Positions 12,598 to 24,160 of a stretch of 64,000 bases of DNA are shown in pieces (position 1 is the first letter of the stretch; every line of letters begins with the position of its first letter). The position numbers were made by a program, and so were the translations under genes. The notes below the pieces were generated by a model, which was given only the letters and a program-made list of their open reading frames with translations, did no database searches and was not told where the DNA came from. The DNA comes from Saccopteryx bilineata (taxonomy: Eukaryota > Chordata > Mammalia > Chiroptera > Emballonuridae): assembly GCF_036850765.1 (NCBI RefSeq), contig NC_089494.1, forward strand, positions 61,870,309 to 61,934,308, written 5' to 3'.

Positions 12598-12934
12598 CAG
12601 GCAGACCTTGGAGATATCGTGGGTTCGGTTCCAGACCACCACAGTAAAGCAAATATCGCAATAAAGTGTGTCACACAAATTTTTGGTTTCCCAGTGCATA
12701 TAACATGTTAACCTACTGTAGTCTACTAAGTGTGCAATATCATCATTGTCTGAAAAACAATGCATATACCTTAATTAAAAAGACTTTATTGCTATAAAAT
12801 GCTAATCATGATCCATCATCTGAGCCTTCAGCAAGTCATCACCTTTTTGCTGGCGGAGGGTCTTCCCTTCAATCTGTGACAAGCACAGTATCTGCGAAGT
12901 GCAGTCAAGTGAAGCTCAGTACCAGGTATGCCTG
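12598..12934. mobile_element. Tigger-like non-autonomous DNA transposon
   Basis: The inverted ends CAGGCAGACCTTGGAG and CAGGCATACCTGG (opposite strand) are flanked by TA. The interior matches my memory of Tigger-family ends (cgcaataaag, tgtgcaatatcatcat). It lies in the inferred GPR155 3'UTR. Confidence 0.8.
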
Positions 12935-13430
12935 TAAATGCTGCTTTAGTGTGTAGCATTCATCTCTACCGAGTCTAAGTTATGATTAGGAAACGGGCTG
13001 TTTTTCAGCAGAACTGTCTTGCTGCGGTAAATTTGTTAATGTGACCACAGTGTAGCTCTCAGAATGCTCAGGAGTTGGCATAAACGCCCACTGCTGTGCC
13101 AGGAGACTTTTAGAGCTGCAGCAATAGAGATGTTAATTCGCATGCATGCAGACAACTCAAAGTTAAGTGGAGAACTTGTGTTCGTGAGCAACTCATCCTA
13201 CAGATGTTCTGTTATTTGCACGAAGGGAATGAGCAGCATCTTTCTTTAAGGGAGACATTAAAAGAAAACCCTGGGTCTGAATGAACTGCAGTTTCAGAAA
13301 ATGAAGGCTTTTAAGAGATGTTTTTAGGATTAAGGAAGAATATACTAATTTTATTAAATGAAAATATTTGTAACTTACTCTCTCACTGACAAAGCAAGTT
13401 TCTCAATAAAATACCTATTTTAACTTGCAT

Positions 13431-15230
13431 TGCCAACGTCTTTTCTTTGGGTAATCTGAATAATTCAGAAGCAACATAGAGATCTTTTCTCTAAGTTTTC
13501 AGTGTGTTCTTAAATGGGTCTCCAGAGATTGTTCTATTATTCATGACCCTGTGAGATCTGTGCACAGGGCCTTGCTCAATTATGCACTCAGTAAACAGTT
13601 TTTATTAATAACTCAATATGACATTAGAGTCCTTTTCACATGTTTCATAACTTAATATGCAGGGTCATGGCTGGGAAAATTATCTGATACATTTTGATTG
13701 AAACCTACCACTTTTATAATAAATAATCTTCAGTATGATCAATTGTTCTTTTTTTTTGTTTTCAATGAGTAATTTCATGCCTAGCCTGTGCTTAAATTTC
13801 AATATTTTTAGAATAAAGTGTGCTTGGCATTTAAGAATAGCAATTAATCAGTAAATTTCTAAAAAAAAAGAAAAATGTAAACCTATCATTTAACATGTTT
13901 TCTATTCAGCAGAATACAGCTCTTAGGTTTTGTCCCTCCCTATCTCATATTATGTAAAATACTGTACTACTTTAGACCACTGGACATAGGTAGTCAAGTG
14001 ATAAATGATAGTTGGAAACAGTTCAGGATGAGATGTTATCACTATTCTTCAGGAAAAGATAGGATGATAAATATCCACAAGTGGTATGATAAAAGCCTGA
14101 AGTCATTAATTAGAAAGAGAAACCATTCATTGTGTAGAACCTGTTTCTGGCAGATTGTTTAAATAGGCACTAAATTTCCAAAATTCTATGCTGTATAATT
14201 ATTTCTAGGGCAAAATTGTTGGTTGAAGATTTAATATATAAATTAATGTTTTCATAAAATACCAAACTAGCTTTCTCAAAAATACTGAGTTTATTAGATT
14301 ATTTCCTTGGTTTACTACATAATTGTAAATAATAACATCTTTTTTTAATTTAGAAAATTAAATTTAACAGTGACATTGATCAACAAGAGTACATAGATTT
14401 TATGTAAACATCTCCACATCATTTAAAGTTGATTATGTTGTATACCCATCACCCAAAGTCATTACTAACATCATTTAAGGGTTGACCAATAAAAGTTTTA
14501 TTTTTAGCTACTATATATTTTAAGAAACACATGAAATTTAAGCAAATTTTAAACTTTCTAAAATATACAAAGCATTAATTATCCACACATGAACCAAACC
14601 CAAATACTGTATTGGATTTATAGAGTAAAGGTCTCCTAAACTGTTAAATAAATTAATCTACATGTCCTTGTAATAATCTTTGTCTTTATCTGGAGGGTGG
14701 GGTTCTTATTCCCATTTTGAATATGGATAAAGGCAACAGGTTGACCTGAGACTTATCAAAAACTACCAAGTTGTACAGATTGTCTACCTAATTTTCTTAA
14801 CTTTACACATAGAGGACTATGTAAATTCTTTTCATCAGTACTGAGTGTTCACTTAACAAAATATTTATTGGGCCTGTGCAGACACAATGTTGAACACTGA
14901 GTATACAACAATAGGAACAAATATGGTTCCTATCCTCATAAAGCTTCTATTCTACTGTGAGAGACATGTTTACACTTGTTATAGGATCACATGTGATGAG
15001 TGTATATAACAAGAAACTTGACCTTGTGGTGTGAGGAAAACTTCCCTGAGTAAGTCATGTTTCAGCAAAACTCTAAAGGTTGAAAAGAACTACTTATATA
15101 AAAGGAAAAAAATGAAATGAATGCTACAAGTAGAGAGTGCAGACATGATGAAGAACCTGGCCACATACAAGGAACTGGAAAAGCAGCATAGTTAAAATTA
15201 AAAAAGAAATATACAATGGTGGGTTACTGT
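13431..15230. other. Intergenic, mostly unassigned
   Basis: Apart from an L1 fragment at 14340-14463 and an L2/MIR-like stretch near 14850-14990, I see nothing to name. Confidence 0.4.
14340..14463 (-). mobile_element. L1 3'UTR fragment
   Basis: Contains gtgacattgatcaacaagag and tatacccatcaccca, as in the 3' end of other L1 copies here. Confidence 0.7.
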
Positions 15231-15655
15231 AGAAAAATCGCCAGGAATTAGACTGTTGTCCTGAGACAAGTCTTTGGGGCGGACTTTGGAACGCCAAGTC
15301 CTGCAGGGGCAGAACGCCACCCTGGCAAGCACTGATAAGACTGTTTAAAAGAAACAGCTCATCCCTATAGCCTTTTCATGCATACTGGAAAGCTATTAGT
15401 TACACATCCTTCTCTGCACCTGAATCCATTCTAGGCTAATATAACCCAGGCTCTGCTAATTTATTTGATGAGCAAAGACACCAATAAATACGATGAGACT
15501 GCAGAGATCTCGGCTCTCAGTTCTAGAGGCTGGGAGTCCCCTGTACCCCATCTTTTCTCTATATTGTGCCTTGTGTGTTTCTTTTTTCTTAAGTTCAGCA
15601 GCACCTTCCTTTCCTGCCCACCCATTGCTAAGCTGGTCGCAGCAGCTTCCAGTAA
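15231..15655 (+). mobile_element. LTR-like segment
   Basis: It begins near TGTAGAAAAATCG and carries a CCAATAAATA polyadenylation-type signal (15480-15489), followed by a U5-like pyrimidine-rich end. This is the layout of a solo LTR. The family was not identified. Confidence 0.4.
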
Positions 15656-16043
15656 AGATGGTAATGTAGATACTTGCCACCTCCCACAACCATATCAAAA
15701 TTACAGCTAAACTACAGAATAACCATCATTCAGAACTGCCTGAAATCTAGCTGAATGGAAATCCTACAACTAGGGTTAAAGAATAAGCCACACCGAGACT
15801 GGTAGGTGGCACAGAGATGCAGAATGGGCTGATCCTACACCCATGTGTAGCAGATTAAAATCAAAAGGGATATTTTGACTGCAGAGGTCCCCCCTGAGGA
15901 GCAAGGGGTCCCAGCCCCACACCAGTCTGCCAACCCAGGGTTCCAGTGTGAGGAAGAGAAGTCCCCATACTTCTGGCTGTAAAAACCAGCATGGATTGAG
16001 GCTGAGGGAGACAGAAGGCTGCTGGAGTCCCAGGCAGTTCCTC

Positions 16044-16640
16044 TTAAAGAGTCTGTGTAACTGCGTTGATGGGCTGTCCTACATAGGGGCCCAAGATAGC
16101 AACTAGTAACCCAAAAAGGGCTGATGGGGTGCTGCAGACAATAAGGTCCCTCATCCCTGCTGTAAACACTTCCTCATCTGGCCTAAGGACCTCAGGTTGA
16201 ATGCAGCATTTTTCATACCTAGTTCCCAAAGGACCTTTACTAGCTCACTATAGCATTGCCACCTACTCACTGCTCCTGGCAAGTCTCCAGCATTCTGCCA
16301 GACTGTATGAATGGCAGCCATCACCCATTCTAATAGGTATGATTTCCTGGGTTGTCATGAAGTTCTGAAGACGCTGCCTTAAGGAAGAGTGTGTGATAAT
16401 GGCAGCCAATTTCTCCATCTCTGTTCCAGAGAGCATGATGCCATCCACACTTATGTCACACAACCACAGCAACCAGGCTACCAAAGATTCAGTAGGTTTC
16501 TGCCTAAATTGTGCCCCCAACTCCATCAGCTCTGCCTGGGTGTAGAGCTGGACCACACAGTGCTCCACTACCTGTGCAGGGGGTTGTGCCTGCCCCTGAG
16601 CGACTCTTAGCTGCTGTGTTTTTAGATTCTGGGCAGCCAC
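16044..16640 (-). pseudogene. Endogenous retrovirus gag-like remnant
   Basis: Two minus-strand open pieces (16640-16263, 16229-16044) resemble capsid-type gag sequence of an endogenous retrovirus. They are broken by a frame change between them, and no protease, polymerase or envelope sequence follows. It is an old, inactive copy; the plus-strand ORFs here are shadows. Confidence 0.5.
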
Positions 16641-17256
16641 TGGCCAGGCTCTGAGTCTGTGGATGGCAATGGAGACTCCTCAGAAGTGGAGGAGTTAGAA
16701 ACACCTGCTCCCACTGACTCAGAGCCACTCTGCCGGCACAGATGCTGCTCCTTCTTCAGTGGCCTTTCTGCTCCTGCAGCTGTTGGCTCTCAGCCTGAAG
16801 ATGAAGCTCAAGCTCTTGAACCCACAGTTACTTCTCCAACAGCTGTCACTGCCAACATTCAGCTTCCAGGGCAAATTGCAACTTGTGAACCTGTAACTCC
16901 TTCTCCAGAGATTGCTCCAGTTCCAGGTGCAATTGGTGTTCAGCCTGCATCTCACATTGCAGCTCTCAAAACCAGTTGGCATCCCTCTCCAGCACTCACG
17001 TCAGTCCACGCCATCACCGGCACTCTGTGTCTTCTCGCAGGGCTATATAAAAAACCAAGCCCACAGCTCCCAAAAGGACAGCCAAGGGAAACCATATGCT
17101 GGAGAACAACTCCTCTATCCCACCCTTCAAGGGTGTTGACTGCCCCATACCAATCTGATCCGAATCCTGCCAGCTGTGCCAAATGTAGGCTGGAAGTTGT
17201 GGTCATGCAGATTCACACTGAATTCAGGCAGACAGTAAAGGAACTGTGTAGCTGGA

Positions 17257-17481
17257 AAATGGTGGGCCATTACATTTATTGGAAGCTCGCAAAGACAGGC
17301 AAGCCAAAAGAAGAAAAAGGAAAACTTGCTTTTCACAGTGGAGAGCAAAGGATCAAATTGTGCCACCACAGCGAGATGCAGTTGGTGTCCTGATCCTGAA
17401 AAGCAGGTTTTCCTTTGTTTGTTCTTCTTTTGGCTTGCCTATCTTTGCAAGCCTCCAATAAACGAAATGGCCCACCATTTT
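17257..17481. repeat. Long imperfect inverted repeat
   Basis: Arms at 17257-17333 and 17399-17481 are inverse complements (for example AGGCAAGCCAAAAGAAGAA and its inverse) with few mismatches and a 65-bp spacer. The right arm contains CCAATAAA. Both arms may be pieces of the retroviral LTR next to it. Confidence 0.75.
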
Positions 17482-17497
17482 CTTTAAGAAAAAAAAA

Positions 17498-17665
17498 CCT
17501 GGCCTGTGGTGGTTCAGTGGATAGTGCAACGACTTGGAATACTGAGGTCGTCAGTTCAAAACCCTGGGCTTGCCTGGTCAAGGCACGCCACACAACCAAC
17601 GAAGAGCTAGAGTGAAGCAAATACTTCTTGCCCACCCCCCCCATCTCTCTGTAAAATCAAAGAAT
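17498..17665 (+). mobile_element. SINE (type C)
   Basis: Head CCTGGCCTGTGGTGGTTCAG. Confidence 0.85.
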
Positions 17666-17684
17666 AGGATCTTTTTATTATTAA

Positions 17685-17899
17685 GTGGGAGGTGGGGAGG
17701 CAGAGAGACAGACTCCCACATACTTCCTGACTGGGGTCCACCTGGCAAGCCCACTACAGGGCAATGCTGCCAATCTGGGGCTACTGCTCCTTTACTTGGC
17801 AACCGAGCTATCTTAGAGCATGAGGTAAGGCCACAGAGCCATCCGCAGAGCCAGAAGCCAACTTGCTCAAACCATTAGAGCTATGGCTACAGGAGAAGA

Positions 17900-17945
<46 letters not shown>

Positions 17946-18056
17946 GAGGGGTGGAAAAGCAGATGGTCACTTCTCCTGTGTGTCCTGACCAGGAATCAAA
18001 CTGGGACTTCCACACGCCAGGCCGACTCTCTACCACTGAGCCAACTGGCCAGGGCC
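17685..18056 (-). mobile_element. SINE (type A) with (GA)n expansion
   Basis: Inverse head GCCAACTGGCCAGGGCC at the right edge; a GA dinucleotide tract of about 40 bp lies at 17903-17942. Confidence 0.9.
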
Positions 18057-18110
18057 TAAAAATCTTTTTTAAAAAGTAGAATAAAAGATTTAAAAGATAA
18101 ACAATAGAAC

Positions 18111-18290
18111 CCTGGCCAGGTGGCTCAGTAGACAGAGCATTGTCCCAGCACACAGAGGTCACAGGTTCAATCCCCGGTCAGGGCACATACCAGAAGCAAC
18201 CCATCAGTACACAGTTAAATGGAACAACTAAGTGGAGTAACGAGTTAATGCTTCTCTCTCCCCTCTCCCACTTCCCACCTGTTTCTTTCC
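18111..18290 (+). mobile_element. SINE (type D, VES)
   Basis: Head CCCTGGCCAGGTGGCTCAGT and B-box GGTTCAATCCC. Confidence 0.85.
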
Positions 18291-18299
18291 TTTTTTAAA

Positions 18300-18640
18300 A
18301 AATTTTTACTTATTTATTTTACAGAGACAGAGAGAGAATCAGAGAGAGGGATAGATAGGGACAGATAGACAGGAACAGAGAGAGATGAGAAGCATCAATC
18401 ATCAGTTTTTTCTTGCGACACCTTAGTTGTTCATTGATTGCTTTCTCATATGTGCCTTGACCATGGAGCTACAGCAGACTGAGAAACCCCTTGCTCAAGC
18501 CAGCGACCTTGGGTCCAAGCTGGTGAGCTTTACTCAAACCAGATGAGCCTGCGCTCAAGCTGGTGACCTCGGGGTCTTGAACCTGGGTCCTCCGCATCCC
18601 AGTCCGATGCTCTATCCACTGCGCCACCGCCTGGTCAGGC
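18300..18640 (-). mobile_element. SINE (type B)
   Basis: Inverse head CCACCGCCTGGTCAGGC at the right edge. Confidence 0.93.
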
Positions 18641-18689
18641 CTCTTTCTTTCCTTTCCTCTCTCGCTCTCAAATCAATGAAAAAAAATTT

Positions 18690-19800
18690 TTTTTAATATG
18701 TGAAGAATAAAATGGCAATAAATACATATCAACAATTGAATCTAAAAAACAAAATAAACAAGCAGAACAGAAACAGACTCACATACAGAGAACATTTTGA
18801 TGACTGCCAGATGGGAGGGGGGTGGAGGGATGGGTGAAAGCAGCAAAGGGATTACGAAGTACAAACTGGTTGTTATAGAATAGTCGTGAGGAAGGGAAGT
18901 ACAACATTGGGAACAGTCACTAATATTCTAATAACTATATATGATGTCAGATGGGTACAGGACTTATCAGGATGATCAGTCAGTAAGATATAATGTCTAA
19001 TCACTGGGGTGTGCACCTGAAACTAATATAATATTGCATGTCAACTGTAAAAGAAAATATGATTTTAAAAAACAATGGTGAAAGTGCATTTAATAATGAT
19101 ACCATACCATCCAGCACTCATGTTCCTGTGTACAGTTTCCCAAATGAGTTGAAAACTTATGTCTATACAAAAAACATGCAGACAGGTATTTATAGCAGCT
19201 TTTTTTTATTAATTGCCAAGACATGGACACAACCAAGATGTCTTTCAGGAGTAGTTATCAGCAAGCTATCCAGACAATGGAATATTATTCAGCACTAAAT
19301 GAAAGAAAAACCCATCAAGCCATGGAAAGACATGGAGAAAATTTAAATGCTTATTACTAAGTAAGATAAAGAGCCTGTTTGAAAAGGTTACATACTATGT
19401 GATTCTAACTATATGAAATTCTGGAAAGAGCAAAACTGGAGACAAAAAAAAAGATCCAATGGTTGCCAGGGGTTAGGGGGACAGAGGGATGAACAGGTGG
19501 AGCACAGAGGATATTTAGAGCAGTGAAGTAGCTCTGTAGGATCTGTAATTGTGAATACGAGTTATTATACATCTGTCTAAATCCATGGAAAGTACAATGA
19601 GTGAACCCTAATGTAAACAATGGGTTTGGCGTGACGATGACGTGTCAGTGCAGGTTCCCCAATCGTAACCCGTGTACCACGCTGGGGGGGATGTTGATAG
19701 TGAGGGGGGGGGACGGGGATACAGGAACTCTGTCCTTTAGTCTTAGTTTTGCTCTAAAACCTAAAACTGCTCTAAAAAACAAGGTTTTATTTTTTAAGTT
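18690..19800 (+). mobile_element. L1 3' fragments (older)
   Basis: Two successive L1-like pieces (about 18690-19035 and 19036-19800) in plus orientation, with gaatctaaaaaacaaaat and ccaagacatggacacaac features. Confidence 0.65.
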
Positions 19801-20174
19801 TTAGGAGGGAAATTCATGATCATATTTACATTTTTGACAAATCACTCCGGCTGCAGTGATTCATGTGGACAGAGATAAAGTACAAATATGGTGTAGAAGA
19901 ACAATTAACTGCAGTTCTCCAGGTGAGAAACGGTGCTAGGTTCTTGATTTCAGATGGTGTCAAAAGAGAAAATGAAAATGTTTTGGCCTTAGAGAAATAA
20001 GATTCAAGTATATGTCCCTGGATAAATCAATGAACTGCTTACCCTCATATATTAAAAAAGAGAGGGGGAGATGTTTGGGCGTTGGCCAAGGTTCTGCATG
20101 ATTTAGGGAGGACATCACACATACGGCAAGCAGAAATTACCTGGGAACTTGAGACAAATATCTTTTCTTATTTT

Positions 20175-20336
20175 TTTGAATTTTTTGACTTTTTAGAGAG
20201 AGAGAGAGACATTGATTTGTTGTTCCACATATTTATGTGTTAATTGGTTGATTCTTGTATGTGCCCTGACTGGGGACTAACCCACAACCTTGCCATATTG
20301 GGACAAAGCTCTAACCACCTCAGCTACCTGGCCAAA
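20175..20336 (-). mobile_element. SINE (type D, VES)
   Basis: Inverse VES with TGTGCCCTGACTGGGGAC and ACCTGGCCAAAG at the right. Confidence 0.75.
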
Positions 20337-20771
20337 GACTTTTTCTTTTTTTAATGGCAGCTCTGTATTAAACAAGAGCAAAATCAGGAAGAGTATGGTT
20401 TTTATGAGAAAACTTCTAAAAAATAATTTCCTGAGCACTTTTTAAATATAATGACCTACTACTTTAGTAATAATCCTAGTTGCAATGAAGTCACTAATAA
20501 ATATGATTATATAATCAAATATCTAAAATGGACATTTCTAGAAACCAATAAACACAGTGTTGAGCTGGACTTTTTCTTTTGTTTATATTTTCAGCTTCAA
20601 GTCTTACTTGGTAATCTCAATGTAATTTAATATAGTTTGATAAACTTTGAGCAGACAATACATTACACATGAAAATGTTCTTAATGTTCATAATACACTA
20701 ATTCTATTTCATTGTTACTATCTCCTTCCTTTTTCTGGTTTAAGTGAGTGAACAGAAGTAAAAATGAGACA

Positions 20772-21108
20772 CCTGGCCTGTGGTTGCACAGTGGATAGAG
20801 CGTCGACCTGGAACACTAAGATCCCAGGCTCAAAACCCCTAAGTTGCCTGCTTGAACATGGGCTTCCCAGCTTGAGAGCTGGGTTGCTGGCTTGAGCATG
20901 GGATCATTGACACTGACATGATATTTGCTTGAGCGCAATGATATTTGCCAGAGCCCAAGGTCACTGACTTGATTTTAGGGTCACTAGCTCAGCTTGTCTC
21001 CTGCCCAGTCAAGGTGCGTATAAGAAGCAATCAATGAACAACTAAAGTGAAAGTGAAGCAACTATGAGTTGATGCTTCTCACTCTCTCCTCTCTTTCCCA
21101 CCCACCCC
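20772..21108 (+). mobile_element. SINE (type B-like)
   Basis: Head CCTGGCCTGTGGTTGCACAG, with the type-B body ending gcaatcaatgaacaactaaa. Confidence 0.85.
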
Positions 21109-21109
21109 C

Positions 21110-21443
21110 TTTTTTTTTTTTTACAGAGACAGAGAGAGAGTCAGAGAAAGGGATAGATAGGAACAGACAGACAGGAACAGAGAGAGATGAGAAGCATCAA
21201 TCATCAGTTTTTTGTTGCAACACCTTAGTTGTTCATTGATTGCTTTCTCATATGTGCCTTGACTGGGGGGCTACAGCAGACCGAGTGGCCCCTTGCTCGA
21301 GCCAGTGACCTTGGGTCCACGATGGTGAGCTTTTTGCTCAAAGCTGATGAGCCCGCACTCAAACTGGCGAGCTCGGGGTCTCGAACCTGGGTCCTCCACA
21401 TCCCAGTCTGACGCTCTATCCACTGCGCCACTGCCTGGTCAGG
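21110..21443 (-). mobile_element. SINE (type B), tail-to-tail with the previous one
   Basis: T-tract at the left and inverse head CCACTGCCTGGTCAGGC at the right. It abuts the plus-strand copy ending at 21108. Confidence 0.92.
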
Positions 21444-22209
21444 CTCTCCCTCCCTCTCTTTCTCTCACCCTTTCTCTCTCTCCCTCCCTCCCTCTCTTTC
21501 TTTCTCTCTTTCAAAAAAAAAAAAAAAAAAGAATTTGAGACACAGAGATGGTATCTCCTAAGATCTTGGTTCCCTATCCCATTTCCTAATCTCCCAGACA
21601 AGCTCTTCTGAAAATATTACATAAATAACCTGCTAAGAGGTATGGCCAAAAAATGCTAAATAATTAGCAGGTAAAGGCTCGCTGGTCATCCAAGTCTTGA
21701 TAAAGAGCATGTCTGAGTTTAATAAAAGTATATTTGTAGAATTAATAACCTATATTAAGACAATGTGTATATCTGGAATACTTTGTTAGAGCTGGTTAAT
21801 ATTTGCTTAAAGCACAAAAAATCTCACTATGTGAGACATTTTCATTACTAGAGAAAAACTTTCTTGCAATTGGAAGGACAATACATAATTATAATAAATA
21901 TAAACCCATGCATTATTTTAATGTTTCATGCTTTATGCAGAATTGAATATGTGTGATTTGTAAAAAGTTATTGTAGCTACAAACAAAATAACACAGGTCA
22001 GTACCTGATGTAACAACTGGCTATCCATAATATATTTATCTAATTCTAATGTTAATTTCTTAATATTTCAGCAATTATACACAGTTTTAATAGTCAAGCT
22101 ATCACTTGAATGCTATTAAAACATAATCATATCTGCTCTCATTAGGTTTATATCATTTACCAAAGTGATTGATTCTGACTATAAAGTTTGCTAACCCTTT
22201 ATATGATCA

Positions 22210-22380
22210 TTAAGAACTAATATTTGACTTATAAATCTGAATTTCATCTTTTGCACACTGAGAAAAAAGATGAACAATTTTATCCACATCAAGATGCTTG
22301 TTTTGAAGTATGGATTCCATCTCTTTGAATAGTTCTTTCTCCAGTTTCCTCATGTTATCCAACATTGTTTTGGCTTTTTC
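22210..22380 (-). CDS. SCRN3: SCRN3 terminal coding exon, residues 367-422
   Basis: A 171-nt exon follows attgttcag, starts [20 protein letters not shown] and ends QIYKSNISS with a TAA at 22212-22210. The charged, heptad-like start fits the C-terminal helix of SCRN3. A possible ATTAAA signal on the minus strand lies at 22091-22086, but the 3' end is uncertain. Confidence 0.95.
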   Translation of the reverse strand, partial: EKAKTMLDNMRKLEKELFKEMESILQNKHLDVDKIVHLFSQCAKDEIQIYKSNISS

Positions 22381-22949
22381 CTGAACAATTAAAAAATAAA
22401 AATAATTAAACATCCTCCCCCACACAAGTTTAACCAAATTCCAATCAGTCTTACAGACAAGGTTTGTTCATTCTGGTCGGGTTCCCCTCCTCCTATTCTT
22501 CAGATGCAGAAGAATAAAATTCTTTTGGAAAATATAATCACCGCTCCAAGATAGAGTTAATGTATTAACCCCAAATTATTATTTTTACTATAAAATACAA
22601 GAAAATTATGTAGGATTAGTCTATAAGCAAGAAACCTAAAAGACAAATAACAGGACAGTTGAAAATCTGATATTAATTATGTGGAAATGCTGCTGAAAAT
22701 TGAGGCTGAGAAGTATTATACATTTGAATCTCTAAAACAGTATTGTCAGATTAAACAAAGGAAAGATAACAGTAATGTTCAAGAGAATGAGCAACTAAAA
22801 GATAATAAAGTTAATAGAAAGTGAGCATAATTTAAAAAATATGAACCATAATAGGGCAGAACTCTACAAAACAAAGATTCTTAACTTCAATATGGACTTA
22901 AATATGAAATTGTATGTAATTTTTTTTCTGAAGAAATTGCATTTTCTTA

Positions 22950-23750
22950 TCAGTATTGGAATAACTGGCCACTTCTTTAGAAAACAATGTTAGAATCCCT
23001 ACTTTATACTATACACAAAAATGAATTCCAGATGAATTAAAGAACTAAATTTTTTCAAATACATACATACATACTGGAAGAAAATACAGAAGTTACAGTT
23101 GTCTTGAGGTGAGGCAGGCATTTTGAAGCATGAAATCAAGGTGCTTTACAGGAAAGGACCAGCAAGTATAATTTGAAATATAGCAAGGACTTACTATTCA
23201 CATAGTTTGCCTCTTTGAAACAAAAAACAAAAACAAACAAGAGTCAATTGAAAATTAGGCTAAGGAAAAGAATAGGCAAGTCTTTTTTTTTTTTTTTCTG
23301 TATATTTCTGAAGTTGGAAATGGGGAGGCAGTCAGACAGACTCCCGCATGCGTCCTACAGGGATTCACCCGGCATGCCCACCAGGGGGCGATGCTCTGCC
23401 TATCTGGGGCATTGCTCTGTTGCAACCAGAGCCATTCTAGGGCCTGAGGCAGAGGCCACAGAGCCACCCCCAGCGCCCGGGGCCAACTTTGCTCCAATGG
23501 AGCCTTGGCTGCGGGAGGGGAAGAGAGAGACAGAGAGGAAGGAGAGAGGAGGGGTGGAGAAGCAGATGGGCACTTCTCCTGTGTGCCCTGGCCAGGAATC
23601 GAACCCGGGACTCCTGCACGCCAGGCCAATGCTCTACCACTGAGCCAACTGGCCAGGGCTAGGCAAGTCTTTTAAGGGGAAATATTAATGGCCAGTAAAC
23701 ATGAGAAAATTTTCAACCTCATTAGTAATCAAGAATTGTACATTAAAATT
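22950..23750 (+). mobile_element. L1 ORF2 fragment interrupted by a SINE
   Basis: L1-like sequence at 22950-23280 resumes at about 23661-23750; the SINE at 23284-23660 separates the parts. Confidence 0.6.
23284..23660 (-). mobile_element. SINE (type A)
   Basis: Long T-tract at the left and inverse head CCAACTGGCCAGGGCT at the right. Confidence 0.95.
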
Positions 23751-23758
23751 ACAGGTAG

Positions 23759-24160
23759 AGGCCCTGGCCGGTTGGCTCAGTGGTAGAGCGCCGGCCTGGC
23801 GTGCAGGAGTCCCGTGTTCGATTCCCGGCCAGGGCACACAGGAGAAGCGCCCATCTGCTTCTCCACCCCTCCCCCCTCCTTCCTCTCTGTCTCTCTCTTC
23901 CCCTCCTGCAGCCGAGGCTCCATTGGAGCAAAAAATGGCCCGGGCGCTGGGGACAGCTCTGTGGCCTCTACCCCAGGCGCTAGAGTTGGCTCTGGTCGCG
24001 ACAGAGCGACGCCCCGATGGGCAGAGCATCGCCCCCTGGTGGGCATGCCAGGTGGATCCCGGTCGGGCCCATGCGGGAGTCTGTCTGACTGCCTCCCCGT
24101 TTCCAGCTTCAGAAAAAAACAAAAAACAAACAAAAAAAACAAACAAACAAACAAAAAAAC
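23759..24160 (+). mobile_element. SINE (type A)
   Basis: Head GGCCCTGGCCGGTTGGCTCA with a (CAAA)n tail; TACAGGTAGA duplicated at both sides. It forms a close inverted pair with the copy at 23284-23660. Confidence 0.95.

Larger units (their letters stand above)
1..13430 (+). other. GPR155: GPR155 (LYCHOS) gene, 3' part
   Basis: This is the 3' portion of GPR155, a lysosomal membrane protein that joins a transporter-like domain, a GPCR-like domain and a C-terminal DEP domain. It is reported to sense cholesterol and signal to mTORC1. Four exons with AG acceptors and GT donors and compatible phases (0, 0, 2, 2) join into one reading frame of about 184 residues. The upstream exons lie to the left of position 1. 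The gene runs tail-to-tail with SCRN3. The polyadenylation signal is inferred at 13405-13410 (AATAAA), giving a 3'UTR of about 2.2 kb. The identity rests on my recognition of the C-terminal protein sequence and on the SCRN3-CIR1 neighbourhood; the 3' end is an estimate. Confidence 0.9.
11198..13430 (+). other. GPR155: GPR155 3'UTR (inferred)
   Basis: No further coding exon is visible after the stop. The region contains a MIR-like piece and a Tigger-like DNA transposon, and ends near an AATAAA at 13405-13410. An earlier AATAAA lies near 12,320. The true cleavage site cannot be seen from sequence alone. Confidence 0.45.

Noticed and set aside
16659..17393. 244-codon plus-strand ORF
   Set aside because: It lies opposite gag-like sequence and runs into an inverted repeat. 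Its composition looks like antisense of a coding remnant, with no domain recognised.
17903..17942. (GA)n tract as a separate locus
   Set aside because: It is the expanded internal tract of a SINE.
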